Origin: Nesterenkonia pannonica | Lineage (GTDB): Bacteria; Actinomycetota; Actinomycetes; Actinomycetales; Micrococcaceae | Assembly: GCF_019575955.1 (NCBI RefSeq) | Contig: NZ_CP080575.1 | Location: 2,294,001-2,358,000, forward strand | DNA length: 64,000 nucleotides | Reading direction: 5' to 3' | In this document: one piece after another, positions 23,145 to 33,714 of the stretch | How the letters are laid out: every line of letters starts with the position of its first letter | Position numbering within the stretch: the first letter of the stretch is position 1 | The notes under the pieces: model-generated | The model's input: only the letters and a program-made list of their open reading frames with translations | Databases searched by the model: none | What the model was told of the DNA's origin: nothing | Made by a program: the position numbers and the translations under genes

Positions 23145-24667
23145 GATGAAGATCATCTACATAGACGTCGACTCCTGCGGCCAGACCACACGGGCCCCTA
23201 CGGGTACCCCCGCAGAATCACGCCGAATCTCGACAAGCTCGCCGAGAAGAGTGTGCGCTTCGATCGCTACTACTGCTCGGACTCTCCGTGCCTGCCCTCC
23301 AGAACAGCTCTGATGAGCGGCCAGTTCGGCATCACCAACGGTGTGGTCGGCCACGCAGGCAGCGCAGCTCGATTTCGGCTCGACTCGGGCCATCGCCCCC
23401 AGTCTGGCTAAGCCCCTCCTCGGGCAGCACCTGACGGCCAACGGCTACCTCACTGCAGCGATATCCTCCTTCGCAGAACGCCACCGCGCCTACTTCTTCA
23501 TGGGCAACTTTCAGCAGAACATTCAGGCAGAGCCGCAGATCGGTGATGAACCTGCCAGCCTCATCACCGACACCGCCATCGACTGGGTCCGACGCCACCG
23601 GGAGACCGATGATTGGTACCTGCACGTGACCTATTGGGATCCCCACATGGACTACCTGCAGTCAGCGGAGTGGACTGAGGCCGCAGCACAGAGCGGCCCA
23701 GCACCCGAATGGCCGGACCAGGAGGCGATCGACAGCCATCAGGACATCTACGGACCCCGCACCGCACAGGATCTGCACTATGCGGGCCAGCCTCGAGCAT
23801 CGAGGGTGCCCCACAATATGCCGGATCAGATCAGGACCCGGGGCGACTTCAAGCACCTCATCAACGGCTACGACGGTGCTATCCACTACTGGGACCACCA
23901 TTTCGGTCTGCTTCTGGACGCTCTCGAAGAGATGGGCATCAGGGACGAGGTCGCAATCGTGGTCAGTGCGGACCACGGCGAAGCGTTCGGCGAACTGGGA
24001 TCCTACGGCGAGCATGGCTTCGCCAGTGAGCCGGTGCACCACATTCCGCTCCTGATCTCGTGGCCCGGGCTCTCCGAAGATGCGCAGAACTCCAGCGACA
24101 GCTCTCTGCTGTACAACATCGACTACGCACCGACGATCTGTGAACTCCTCGGACTGGAGATTCCGGAGAAGTGGCAGGGAGAGTCCTTTGCTTAGCGCAC
24201 TCACAGGTGCGGAGGTCCCGGATCGCGACTACCTGGTCCTGGGACATGGTGCGCACACCTTCCAGCGATCTGTGCGCACCCGGGACCGCATGTATGTCTG
24301 CACGTATCACCCCGGCTCCTACGGAGTGGCCTGGGAGGCCCTCTACAACATGGTGGATGACCCCACATGCAGCACAATCTGATCGACAGCGACACCGAAA
24401 CGGCCGACTTCCTCCGTGCTCGGCTCCAGGAATGGTGGCAGGCACACGTAACCGCCCCGGTGCACTCCCCGATCCGATGCAGAATGCGATGCAGGAGGGG
24501 CCGACCCTCTATTCCCGACCCCAGGACTATGCGGCCCACCTGCGGGCGACGGGGCGCGAGGAGCAGGCTCGCGAGCTCGAGGAGCGCTCCTCCCCGCTTC
24601 TACCGGTTCAGTGCCGGTGTCATGGCATGCCGCGGCAGAGATCAATACCGCGCGACTCAGAAAATGA
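23145..24667 (+). CDS. Type I (formylglycine-dependent) sulfatase
   Basis: The protein of about 507 residues opens MKIIYIDVDSLRPDHTGPYGYPR (metal-binding Asp residues) once a lost C near 23175 is restored. It carries SPCLPSRTALMSGQFG, the C-x-P-S-R motif whose Cys is converted to formylglycine. Later motifs are HVTYWDPHMDY and VSADHGEAFGELGSYGEHG. At 24190-24196 GCTTAGC makes a stop in GESFAGALTG; GCCGGC removes it. A further frame change lies near 23365, and the C-terminus ends INTARLRK. No signal peptide is seen. Its stop overlaps the start of the FGE gene, which fits co-production with its own maturase. Confidence 0.9.
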
Positions 24668-25662
24668 CCGTGAGCGTTCCCCGGATCCGTATCCGCAGGA
24701 TAGGTCTGCCGCCTCGTGCTGCGCGCCCGCTCGAGGTTCCGGAAGCACGGGGCGCGAGTCACGCGCCCAACCCGTTGAGCGTGCGCCTGGTCGTGGCACG
24801 CACATGATCGCGCAGGCTGGCATACCCGCGGGAACGTTCCTTATGGGCGATTCCCACGACGATGGGAAGCCGACCGACGGTGAGACGCCGGTCCACGAGG
24901 TGCGCTTGGACGCGTTCTCCATCGACACCACCTGTGTCACCAACGCAGACTTCCAGCGTTTCGTTGACGACACCGACTACCTCACCGAAGCCGAGCTCTT
25001 CGGGTCATCGGCGGTATTCCATCTGGCATTTGACGGAATGGACAGAGACATGCTGGGAAGGCATCCGAGCATGCACTGGTGGTTGGAAGTCCGGGGAGCG
25101 AGTTGGCGCCACCCGGGGGCGGCACAGCAGTCTCGACGGACTCGAGGACCACCCTGTCGTGCAGGTCAGCTGGAATGACGCGCAGGCTTACTGCGAGTGG
25201 GTAGGCCGACGCCTCCCCACTGAGGCGGAATGGGAGTGCGCATCACGGGGCGGTGTGCGCAGTGCTCGCTTTCCGTGGGGCAACACGCTCGGCATCGACG
25301 AAGGAGAAGCTGGGCGGTGGCCCCTCAACATCTGGCAGGGAGAGTTCCCCACTCGCAATACGGGCGAGGACGGCTGGCTCGCGACCTCTCCGGTGCGCAG
25401 CTTTTCTCCTAACGGCTATGGGCTATGGCAGACCGTCGGCAACGTGTGGGAATGGTGCCAGGACTGGTACGACCCGAGGTACTACACCCGGTCGAGCCGC
25501 CTGAACCCCACTGGGCCTGAGAGAGGCCGTGCCCGTGTCACGCGCGGCGGATCGTTTCTGTGCCACGACTCCTACTGCAATCGCTACCGGAATGCGGCTC
25601 GCTCCGGCAACGACCCAGACTCGTCCACGTCCAACACGGGCTTCCGCACTGCCACGCCCTGA
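24664..25662 (+). CDS. Formylglycine-generating enzyme (SUMF1/FGE type)
   Basis: FGE oxidises the sulfatase active-site cysteine to formylglycine using copper and oxygen. The N-terminus has the actinobacterial SCCAPARG segment, then GTFLMGDSHDDG and HEVRLDAFSIDTTCVTNADF. The core shows VQVSWNDAQAYCEWVGRRL, PTEAEWECASRGG and GNVWEWCQDWY. The catalytic pair is visible in RGGSFLCHDSYCNRYRNAAR, the CxxxxC motif of true FGEs rather than generic SUMF-domain proteins. Frame changes occur near 24690 and 25065-25130. The natural GCTTAC at 25187 encodes the conserved Ala-Tyr and is not a lesion. Confidence 0.92.
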
Positions 25663-25724
25663 CGAAATCGCGTCTGGCGTACGACGTACTCGGTCTGGAC
25701 GTCTGGGTGTGACACCCCAAGGGT

Positions 25725-25740
25725 TGTGATCTCGGTCACC
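25725..25740. promoter_or_regulatory. Crp/GlxR-like operator (one mismatch)
   Basis: TGTGATCTCGGTCACC matches the Crp consensus except at the last base. It lies about 90 bases before the lipoprotein gene at 25831 and 60 bases after the FGE stop, so the binding protein gene may have its own promoter. Confidence 0.5.
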
Positions 25741-25746
25741 ATGAGT

Positions 25747-25769
25747 AATACTGAATAGCGTTCGGTATT
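25747..25769. promoter_or_regulatory. Inverted repeat upstream of the binding-protein gene
   Basis: AATACTGAA and TTCGGTATT form 9-base arms with one mismatch around TAGCG. Position and symmetry suggest a repressor site. The half site is similar to AACACTGAA at 17404, upstream of the same transport locus. Confidence 0.5.
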
Positions 25770-25830
25770 GGCGCTTCTCGACACCGCCCAGCGAATGGCT
25801 GGTCGCAGCACTCGATCTCAGGAGGGAACG

Positions 25831-27366
25831 ATGAGGAAACAGGAACAAGCGGTTTTGGCCGCTGCATTGGCAGGAGCGCTGGCACTGTCCTCGTGCGGGA
25901 GCGACGGCGCCTCTTCAGCGGAAGCTGATTCACCGGAGACGGCACCTCTTCTGCGCATCGGTCAGCTGCAGGAACCCACCAACTGGGATCCGGCGCACGT
26001 GAACGAGGGGCACCTGCTCCCCTGTACCAGGCGGCGTACGACACGCTTATCAGAATGGAGCCGGACGGCGAGCTCGCGCCCATGCTCGCCGAATCCTGGG
26101 AGCTCTCAGAGGACCGCCTGTCTCTCACGCTCCAACTGCGTGAGGATGTCACTTTCAGCGATGGCGAACCCTTCAACGCAGAAGCTGTCAAGGCGAACAT
26201 CGAGCACTTTCAGGAGGCGAACGGCCCCATGGGCACCGCACTCAAGGCTGTCGAATCGGTCTCCGCTCCGGAAGAGTTCACCGCTGTGCTGGAGCTTTCG
26301 GAGCCGGACCCCTCACTGGAGATGCGACTCAGCACAGCGGGCGGCTTCATGGGAAGCCCGGCCGCCCTGGGCACCGATGAAGTGACCACTTCGCCAGTAG
26401 GATCCGGACCGTATGTCGTGGATGAGACGCGCACTGTCACAGGTTCCAGGATCGCGTTCAGCCGCAACGAGGAGTACTGGGGGAGCAGCTCCCGTTCGAC
26501 TCCGTCGAATTCAGCCTGATGGACGATGAAACGGCACGATTGAACGCACTGCGGAGTGACCAGGTCGACGCCGCCTGGTTCGCGCGGCCCAGCAGCGGCG
26601 AGGAGCTCGAGGGCGCTACCTGAACTCCGAAGAGCTGCAGGTCAATTGGCAAGGCGTCCTCCTCTTCGACCGAGACGGCGACATCGTTCCGGAGCTCGAG
26701 GATCGCCGCGTGCGCGAGGCGCTCGCTCTGGCTCTCGACCCGGAAGCAATCTTTGAGGCGGTGGCCCAAGGCCAGGGAGAGATGACCAGCCAAACGTTCG
26801 CCCTCGACTCGACCGGCTTCGTAGAGGCGCTGGACGAAGAGTACGACTACGACCCGGAACGCGCCGAGGAGCTGCTGGAGGAGGCGGGGGCCGCCGATCT
26901 CAGTGTCGAACTTCCGATCTCAACCACTTTCGACCCTGCCATCTACGACTCCGTCCAGCAGAACTGGGAAGACGTCGGAATCACCGTAGAGCGCCATCAA
27001 TGGGGTCCCGGCGAAGCTATCCCTGCTATGCAGGGCGGTGATCACGAGCTGGCCTACATGCAGCTCGCGGCGCGTGACTCATGGAGACACATCAACTTCC
27101 TCCTTACTCCTGACGCTCCGTGGAACCCGATGGAGACTCAGTCGGATGAGCTCGATGACTTGGTCAGCACGGCGAAAGAGGGTGACGAGACCGAACAGGC
27201 CGAGGCTGCACAGGCGATCAATCAGTACGTCGTGGATGAATACTGGTTCATACCTGTGCTGCGACCTATGAATTTGTTCTATTGGAATGACAACGTAGAG
27301 GTTGAGAACCAGTTCATGAACGATGTCCCCTACCTTTATAACTACTCCCCAAGCGACGAATCATAG
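25831..27366 (+). CDS. ABC transporter substrate-binding lipoprotein (family 5)
   Basis: A solute-binding lipoprotein of about 512 residues for the Dpp-type importer upstream. The signal peptide ends in the lipobox ALALSSCGS. SBP_bac_5 features follow: AYDTLIRMEPDGELAPMLAESW, VTFSDGEPFNAEAVKANIEHF and GSGPYVVDE. The mature protein is very acidic. Frame changes lie near 26015, 26480 and 26620. An AGGAGGGAACG ribosome site precedes the ATG. It is likely to bind a (sulfated) oligosaccharide rather than a peptide, inferred from the glycosidase, sulfatase and FGE neighbours. Confidence 0.87.
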
Positions 27367-27378
27367 CGCCAGCCTGCA

Positions 27379-27425
27379 GCGTTGCATGGGGTTCCGGGCA
27401 GCTAGCCCGGGACCCCATGCAACGC
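27379..27425 (+). terminator. Strong hairpin terminator
   Basis: A long stem (GCGTTGCATGGGGT pairing with ACCCCATGCAACGC, extended by CCGGGC/GCCCGG) with a short loop lies 12 bases after the binding-protein stop. There is no long T run, which is usual in high-GC actinobacteria. Confidence 0.85.
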
Positions 27426-27427
27426 CT

Positions 27428-27453
27428 AGTCTTGTTTACGATCAGGCAAGACT
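27428..27453. promoter_or_regulatory. Inverted repeat upstream of the TetR gene
   Basis: AGTCTTG and CAAGACT form perfect 7-base arms separated by 12 bases, ending 28 bases before the TetR start. It is a candidate autoregulatory operator. Confidence 0.5.
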
Positions 27454-27481
27454 TCTCTACCGCACCTCAGGAGCCAGGCTG

Positions 27482-28093
27482 ATGCCTCGAAAGCCGTATA
27501 CCAAAGGCCGAGCGGCCCAAGAGCGTATTCTCGATACAGCTCTGAAGACAATCTCGACTCAGGGATACGGGTCGACATCGCTCGCGGATATTGCGCGCGA
27601 GGCGGACATGACTCCTGCGGGACTCCTTCACCATTTCGGCTCGAAGGAGAACCTCCTGGTCGAGATACTGAGAAGGCGGGATTTCGTGGATACACAACGC
27701 CTCGCACCCCTGGGCACTGGGCCGGTGCCGAGCAGTCTGCAAGTGGCTCACCATAACGTGAGGGTGCCTGGCCTCATTCATCTCTTCGTCAACGTGGAAG
27801 CTGATGCGAGCGACCCGAACCACCCGGGACACGAGTATTTCAGAAGCAGATATGAGACGGTGAGCAATCGTGTTGCCACGGATATATCTATAAGACAGAA
27901 CGATGGCCGTTTCGACCCGTCTGTCGACGCGCATCAGGTGGCCACCATGATCATTGCCCTGCTGGACGGCCTACAGTCGCGCTGGGCCGTAGACCCAAGC
28001 TCGGTCAACATCTTAGAAACGATTATGACTTTCTGGAATAATTTCGTCGAAGAAAAACTGACCGTCGAGTCAATCAATGCCTACATGGCTTGA
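27482..28093 (+). CDS. TetR family transcriptional regulator
   Basis: A repressor of about 203 residues in one frame. The N-terminal helix-turn-helix reads GRAAQERILDTALKTISTQGYGSTSLADIAREADMTPAGLLHHFGSKENLL in sequence (residues about 8-58). The C-terminal ligand-binding domain is helical, with no recognised ligand motif. The start MPRKPYTKG follows a GGAG site. It closes the sulfatase/glycosidase locus and is the likely local regulator. Two inverted repeats (25747, 17404) and one just upstream (27428) are candidate targets. Confidence 0.88.
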   Translation: MPRKPYTKGRAAQERILDTALKTISTQGYGSTSLADIAREADMTPAGLLHHFGSKENLLVEILRRRDFVDTQRLAPLGTGPVPSSLQVAHHNVRVPGLIHLFVNVEADASDPNHPGHEYFRSRYETVSNRVATDISIRQNDGRFDPSVDAHQVATMIIALLDGLQSRWAVDPSSVNILETIMTFWNNFVEEKLTVESINAYMA

Positions 28094-28129
28094 TTGCGAT
28101 TATTCCGCAAGACTTGTCGTTTCGTCCGT

Positions 28130-28725
28130 TCACGCAGCCGAGGCTGCGACTGATGCCACCCCGCGCAGCGCCTGAGCCCTCGCTTACTCCACGTCCTCCC
28201 GGTCGACTATGACAGTGTCCAGATCAGGCATCTCGTCAATGAAGCCGTAATCGACCATCAGCTCACCCATGTCTTCGAGAGGCTCTCGACGGATCGCACC
28301 ATCGAACTCCTCCATGTTCACCGGAGCAGCTGCTTCTTCGTCCATATCCAAGAAGTTGGAGAGAGTCTCGGCGGTGCCCTCGGGCTCGCTCTGAGCGGCC
28401 TCAATAATCGTGAGATCGCCCTGCCCGTTGAGGACGTTCACCGCAACGGACTGACCCTCAAGGTAACTCCACGTCTCCAGCTCTGAGTCTGCACGCACCA
28501 CCACGGCATTGATGTCTTGACCTTCGGTCAGGGAGTGGGACCACCCCGAAACGATGCGCATGTCCAACCCCTGCTCGACTGCCACGAGCAGGGACAGCGG
28601 ATGGCCTGTCGCGAAGTCCATGTCCCCGGTTTGGACTGCAGGCAGCATTGCTGCGCCGCCCTCACCGGGGACCATGTTCACATCTAGGCCGTGCTCTCCG
28701 GTGGCCCGGTGGTAGTCGGCTCGGC
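28130..28725 (-). pseudogene. Truncated NMT1/SsuA-type substrate-binding protein remnant
   Basis: The frame reads GLDVNMVPGEGGAAMLPAVQTGDMDFATGHPLSLLVAVEQGLDMRIV in sequence, matching the first domain of NMT1/SsuA-like binding proteins. There is no signal peptide and no sequence before the first beta-alpha unit, because the preceding bases belong to ligM and its stop. The middle also looks shortened: LNGQGDLTIIEAAQSEP jumps to a region resembling the C-terminal helix. The terminal stop at 28182-28187 (GCTTAC on plus) fits the GCCGGC lesion and would extend the frame to 28130. No permease or ATPase neighbours it. A decayed fragment is the best reading. Confidence 0.6.
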
Positions 28726-28741
28726 GCTTCGCGGCTTAGGC

Positions 28742-30188
<1,447 letters not shown>

Positions 30189-31032
30189 TCAGGTCAGACC
30201 ATGACGATGCCGATGGGCTTGGACGGTCTGCTCCAGCAGACATGCGATGGTCATCGGGCCCACCCCGCCCGGGACCGGAGTGATCCAGCTGGCGCGTTCG
30301 GAGGCCGCCTCGAACTCGACATCGCCGGTGTTGTCCGCATATCCGGCATCAGCCACGACCGCCCCCTCCTTGATCCATTCGCCCCTGATCAGATGGGGGC
30401 GGCCCGCTGCGGCGACGACGATGTCGGCCCGTGAGACGGCCGCCTGCAGGTCTGGGGTCTTTGAGTGGCAGTACGTGACGGTGGCATCGTCTGCCAGCAG
30501 CAGCAGTCCCATCGGAATGCCGAGGATCCTGCTGCGCCCCACGACCACCGCCTCGCTTAAGCACGTTCGATCCCGTAGTGATCGAAGAGGCGCATGATTC
30601 CGCCCGGGGTGGCAGAGCGGAAGCCCCGCTCGGCGAACGCCATCGACGCCAGCGATCCGGGGTCACGCCGTCGACGTCCTTCGCCGGATCGATCGCGCCG
30701 AACACCTGGGCCTCGTCGACCTGGGGCGGAGCCGGGTGCTGGACCAGGATTCCGTCGACGTCGTCGTCCTCGGACAGGGCCCTGACCTCTGCGACGACCT
30801 GCTCGGTGGTCGACGCTGCGTCCAGAGTGATCTGCCGCGGCTCGATGCCTGCCTTGCGGCTGCGGTCGACCTTCATGCGCACGTAGGTGTGCGAGGCCGG
30901 ATCATCGCCAACGATGACGGTGGCCAGAACCGGAGCCTTGCCGGTCTCTGCCTTGAGCTGCTGGACCTGGTCACCGAGGTCTTCGACGATGGCACGTGCC
31001 GTCGCGCGGCCGTCGAGGATCTGAGCGGACAT
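30189..31032 (-). CDS. folD: Methylenetetrahydrofolate dehydrogenase/cyclohydrolase FolD
   Basis: This bifunctional enzyme interconverts methylene-, methenyl- and 10-formyl-tetrahydrofolate. It starts [19 protein letters not shown] after AGGAGG, and shows [51 protein letters not shown] and [16 protein letters not shown] frame change near 30650 precedes the Pro-Gly-Gly-Ile-Met segment. At 30555-30562 GCTTAAGC is a lesion: GCCGGC restores [15 protein letters not shown]. It lies between purU and ligM on the same strand. Confidence 0.93.
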
Positions 31033-31057
31033 ATATTGCCTCCTTCGAACTCGTGGG

Positions 31058-31936
31058 TCAGAAGACGATCGTGGCGTTGCCGTCTCGCAGCACCCGATCC
31101 TCACAGTGAGCTTCGACCGCAGTGGACAGGACGCGGCGCTCCACATCGGCGCCGCGGCGCTGCAGGTCATCCGCAGTCTCCCGATGGGTGACGCTGATGA
31201 CGTCCTGGGCGATGATCGGACCCTCGTCGAGGTCCTTGGTGACGTAGTGCGCCGTCGCCCCGATGAGCTTCACGCCGCGCTCCTTGGCTTTGCGGTACGG
31301 GCCCGCACCGATGAAGGCGGGGAGGAAGGAATGGTGGATATTGATGATCGGCACGCCCACTCGGTTGATGAAGTCCTCGGTGAGGACCTGCATATAGCGC
31401 GCCAGCACCACCAGGTCCACGTTGTCCTGCAGAAGCTCCAAGTGCCGGGCCTCAGCCTCCTCGCGCCTGCCCTTCTCCACCGGCACATAGAAGTAGGGGA
31501 TTCCGAACGCGCGGACGTCATCGCTGAGGTCAGGGTGGTTGGAGACCACCATGGTGATGCTGACCGGAAGCTCCCCGCGCCGCTGACGCCACAGCAGGTC
31601 CAGCAGGCAGTGATCCGACTTGGAGGCGAAGACGGCCACCCGTTTGAGCCTCTTGGCTTCGACCAGCTGCCACTCCATCCCGAACTCGTTCAGGACCTCC
31701 CCGAGCCTGGTGCGGAGATCCTCGACCACGGCGGAGAGGTTCGGCAGTGAGAACAGGGTGCGCTGGAAGAACCTCCCACCCTCCGGGTCGGAGGTGTGCT
31801 GGTCCAGGGACGCGATATTGGCGCCGAAATCGGCCAGCGTGCCCGTGATCGCTCTGACGATGCCCGGACAGTCAGTGCCCTGCACGATCAGCCGCGCCGT
31901 GTTCTCCTGCTGAGGGTCGGCGACGGTGCTGTCCAT
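31058..31936 (-). CDS. purU: Formyltetrahydrofolate deformylase PurU
   Basis: PurU hydrolyses 10-formyl-tetrahydrofolate to formate and tetrahydrofolate. The 292-residue frame is intact. The N-terminal ACT domain reads LIVQGTDCPGIVRAITGTLADFGANI; the catalytic domain has VAVFASKSDHCLLDLLW, YMQVLTEDFINRVGVPIINIHHSFLPAFIGAGPYRKA in parts, with the IHHSFLP, GATAHYVT and DEGPIIAQD motifs holding the active Asn/His/Asp. In this cluster it would dispose of one-carbon units arising from O-demethylation and regenerate free tetrahydrofolate. Confidence 0.95.
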   Translation of the reverse strand: MDSTVADPQQENTARLIVQGTDCPGIVRAITGTLADFGANIASLDQHTSDPEGGRFFQRTLFSLPNLSAVVEDLRTRLGEVLNEFGMEWQLVEAKRLKRVAVFASKSDHCLLDLLWRQRRGELPVSITMVVSNHPDLSDDVRAFGIPYFYVPVEKGRREEAEARHLELLQDNVDLVVLARYMQVLTEDFINRVGVPIINIHHSFLPAFIGAGPYRKAKERGVKLIGATAHYVTKDLDEGPIIAQDVISVTHRETADDLQRRGADVERRVLSTAVEAHCEDRVLRDGNATIVF

Positions 31937-32027
31937 GGATGCGGGGCCGAGCTGCTCTCGGGTCTGGAAGTGAGTGTCTCCACTGGAACTCCTGTCACGT
32001 GGGGGTCAGTCGTCAATAGGGGTGGGG

Positions 32028-32886
32028 CTACCGAGTTTGGGCGATCAGCTCTTGTCGCCACTGCTCCGCCGCCGCGAGGTCGTTGAAGGTGAAGATGTGC
32101 AGGTAAGCAATATTGGCCTCAGAACCCGCCAGGTTCTGGACCAGGCCTCGGAGAAGCTTGGTGGGCTTGTATCCGCTGGGGCTGAAGAATTTCCAGAGCA
32201 TGTTCTGCTGCTTCTTCAGGAAGCTCGCCGACTGGCCGAGTCCGAGGCTCGCGGAGATGCGCATCAGCTTCTGACGACTGACCGGTCCGGGCATGCCTGC
32301 GTAGATGGGGAGGTCCACGCCTTCGCTGCGAACACGTTCGCCCCACGTGAGGAACGTGTCGGCGCTGAAGCATATCTGGGTGAGGATCCGGTCGGCATAG
32401 GGAGCCTTCTCGCGCAGGGCCTGGTCGATGTCCTCGGCCGGGAAGAAAGCATGACCTTCGGGATACCCGCCGATGCCGATGTTCTCGAAGTGGTGCCCGC
32501 GCCGCTCGAGGGCCTTCAGCAGATCGAGAGCTCCATGGAACTCACCTGCAGGCTCCTCGGCGTCTCCAGCAATGATGAAGATCCGCTTGATCTGAGCGGC
32601 CTCCAGACGGGTGGCGATCCGATCGAGCTCCTCCGCCCGGTGACCAGCCGGGCCGGAATATGCGGAGCCACCGTGTACCCCTGCTGGTGGAGGAGGATCG
32701 CGAGCTCAAGAGTCGGCTCCAGCCCCTTGCCCCCTGTCGCGGTGACGGTGAGGGGACGTCAGTGGGCACTTCGGCGAGAACCTTGTCCTTCGCCGACTTG
32801 AACGGCATGATCTCGTAGCCGATGTGACTCAGAAGCTTGGCGAGCGCCTGCTTCTCCGCGTCAGTGGCTGCTATGGGTTTGGCCAT
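32028..32886 (-). CDS. metF: Methylenetetrahydrofolate reductase-like protein (MetF family)
   Basis: A TIM-barrel flavoprotein family member of about 285 residues. It starts MAKPIAATDAEKQALAKLLSHIGYEIMPF. The central part reads GRAELDRIATRLEAAQIKRIFIIAGDAEEPAGEF, then IGGYPEGH, and ICFSADTFLTWGERV, all typical of MetF substrate and FAD sites. Frame changes lie near 32745, 32640 and 32345. In LigM systems MetF oxidises methyl-tetrahydrofolate to the methylene form, and the position here supports that direction. Confidence 0.85.
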
Positions 32887-33058
32887 GGGCGATCTCCTAG
32901 AGTTCGAGCTGTAGCGGCGATCACTGCCGTCCGTCGGGTCCGTGACCTGCTTCACCGCAACTCTAAGATGTGACGCAGCTAACTCCGTAGGGTATTAGGC
33001 CTGACTTCTTCCGAGACGTATGTCTCGCACTGCGCCTTCGGCGTCGGCGTCGGCGCGC

Positions 33059-33714
33059 TCAGGCCGGAGGCGCGACCAGCCCGGCGTTGACCGCTACCAG
33101 GGCCGCCTGGGTCCGGGAGCTCAGGTTCAGCTTGCCGAGCATGTTGGACACATGCGTGCGCGCCGTACGCTCAGAGATGTACAGCTCCTTGGCGATCTCC
33201 CGATTGGAGCGCCCCTCCCTACGAGGGTCAGCACAGTCCTCTCCCGCTGAGTCAGCGAGGAGATGCCGCTGGCAGGAGAGCCCATGATCTGGGTGAGCTT
33301 CTTCGCCATGGCCGTGTCGATGAAGACCTCGTTCCGAGCCGCAGCGCGGATCGCCGAGGCGACCTCCAGCGGCCCGGCGTCCTTGAGCAGGTAGCCGACC
33401 GCCCCGAGCTGCATGACGGTGTTCAGCCGCTCCGTCTCGCCGAAGCTGGTCAGCACCACCACCTTGACGGAGGGAACTGCTGGCGCATCGCCTTCATGGC
33501 GGTCATGCCGTCCATACGCGGCATGACCAGGTCCAGCAGCACGACGTCCGGCAGCCGTCCGCTCCGCTCCAGCTGGGCGAGCTGGTCCAGCGCATCCTGA
33601 CCGTCCGCAGCCTCCCCGGGACTCGATGTCATCGAGCACATCAACATAGGCGGAGATCCCGCGCCGGGCGACGGCATGATCATCCACGATGAGAACGGTG
33701 AGCGGCTCAGTCAT
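33059..33714 (-). CDS. NarL/LuxR-family response regulator
   Basis: A response regulator of about 217 residues. The receiver domain begins LTVLIVDDHAVARRGISAYV (acidic pair DD) and has the phospho-acceptor in VVLLDLVMPRMDG. The switch Thr/Lys are in VVVLTSFGE and YLLKDAGPLE. The C-terminal LuxR helix-turn-helix starts LTQRERTVLTLVGRG and is completed after a frame change near 33215 to give ERTARTHVSNMLGKLNLSSRTQAALVA in parts. Frame changes also occur near 33615 and 33475. Its start overlaps the histidine kinase stop. Confidence 0.88.

Noticed and set aside
25187-25192. GCTTAC in the FGE gene as another GCCGGC lesion
   Set aside because: It encodes Ala-Tyr in DAQAYCEW, where Ala-Tyr-Cys is the conserved FGE sequence, so the string is natural.
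33010-33030. GAGAC-GTAT-GTCTC hairpin after the response regulator gene as terminator
   Set aside because: The stem is only five or six bases with no T run; too weak to call.
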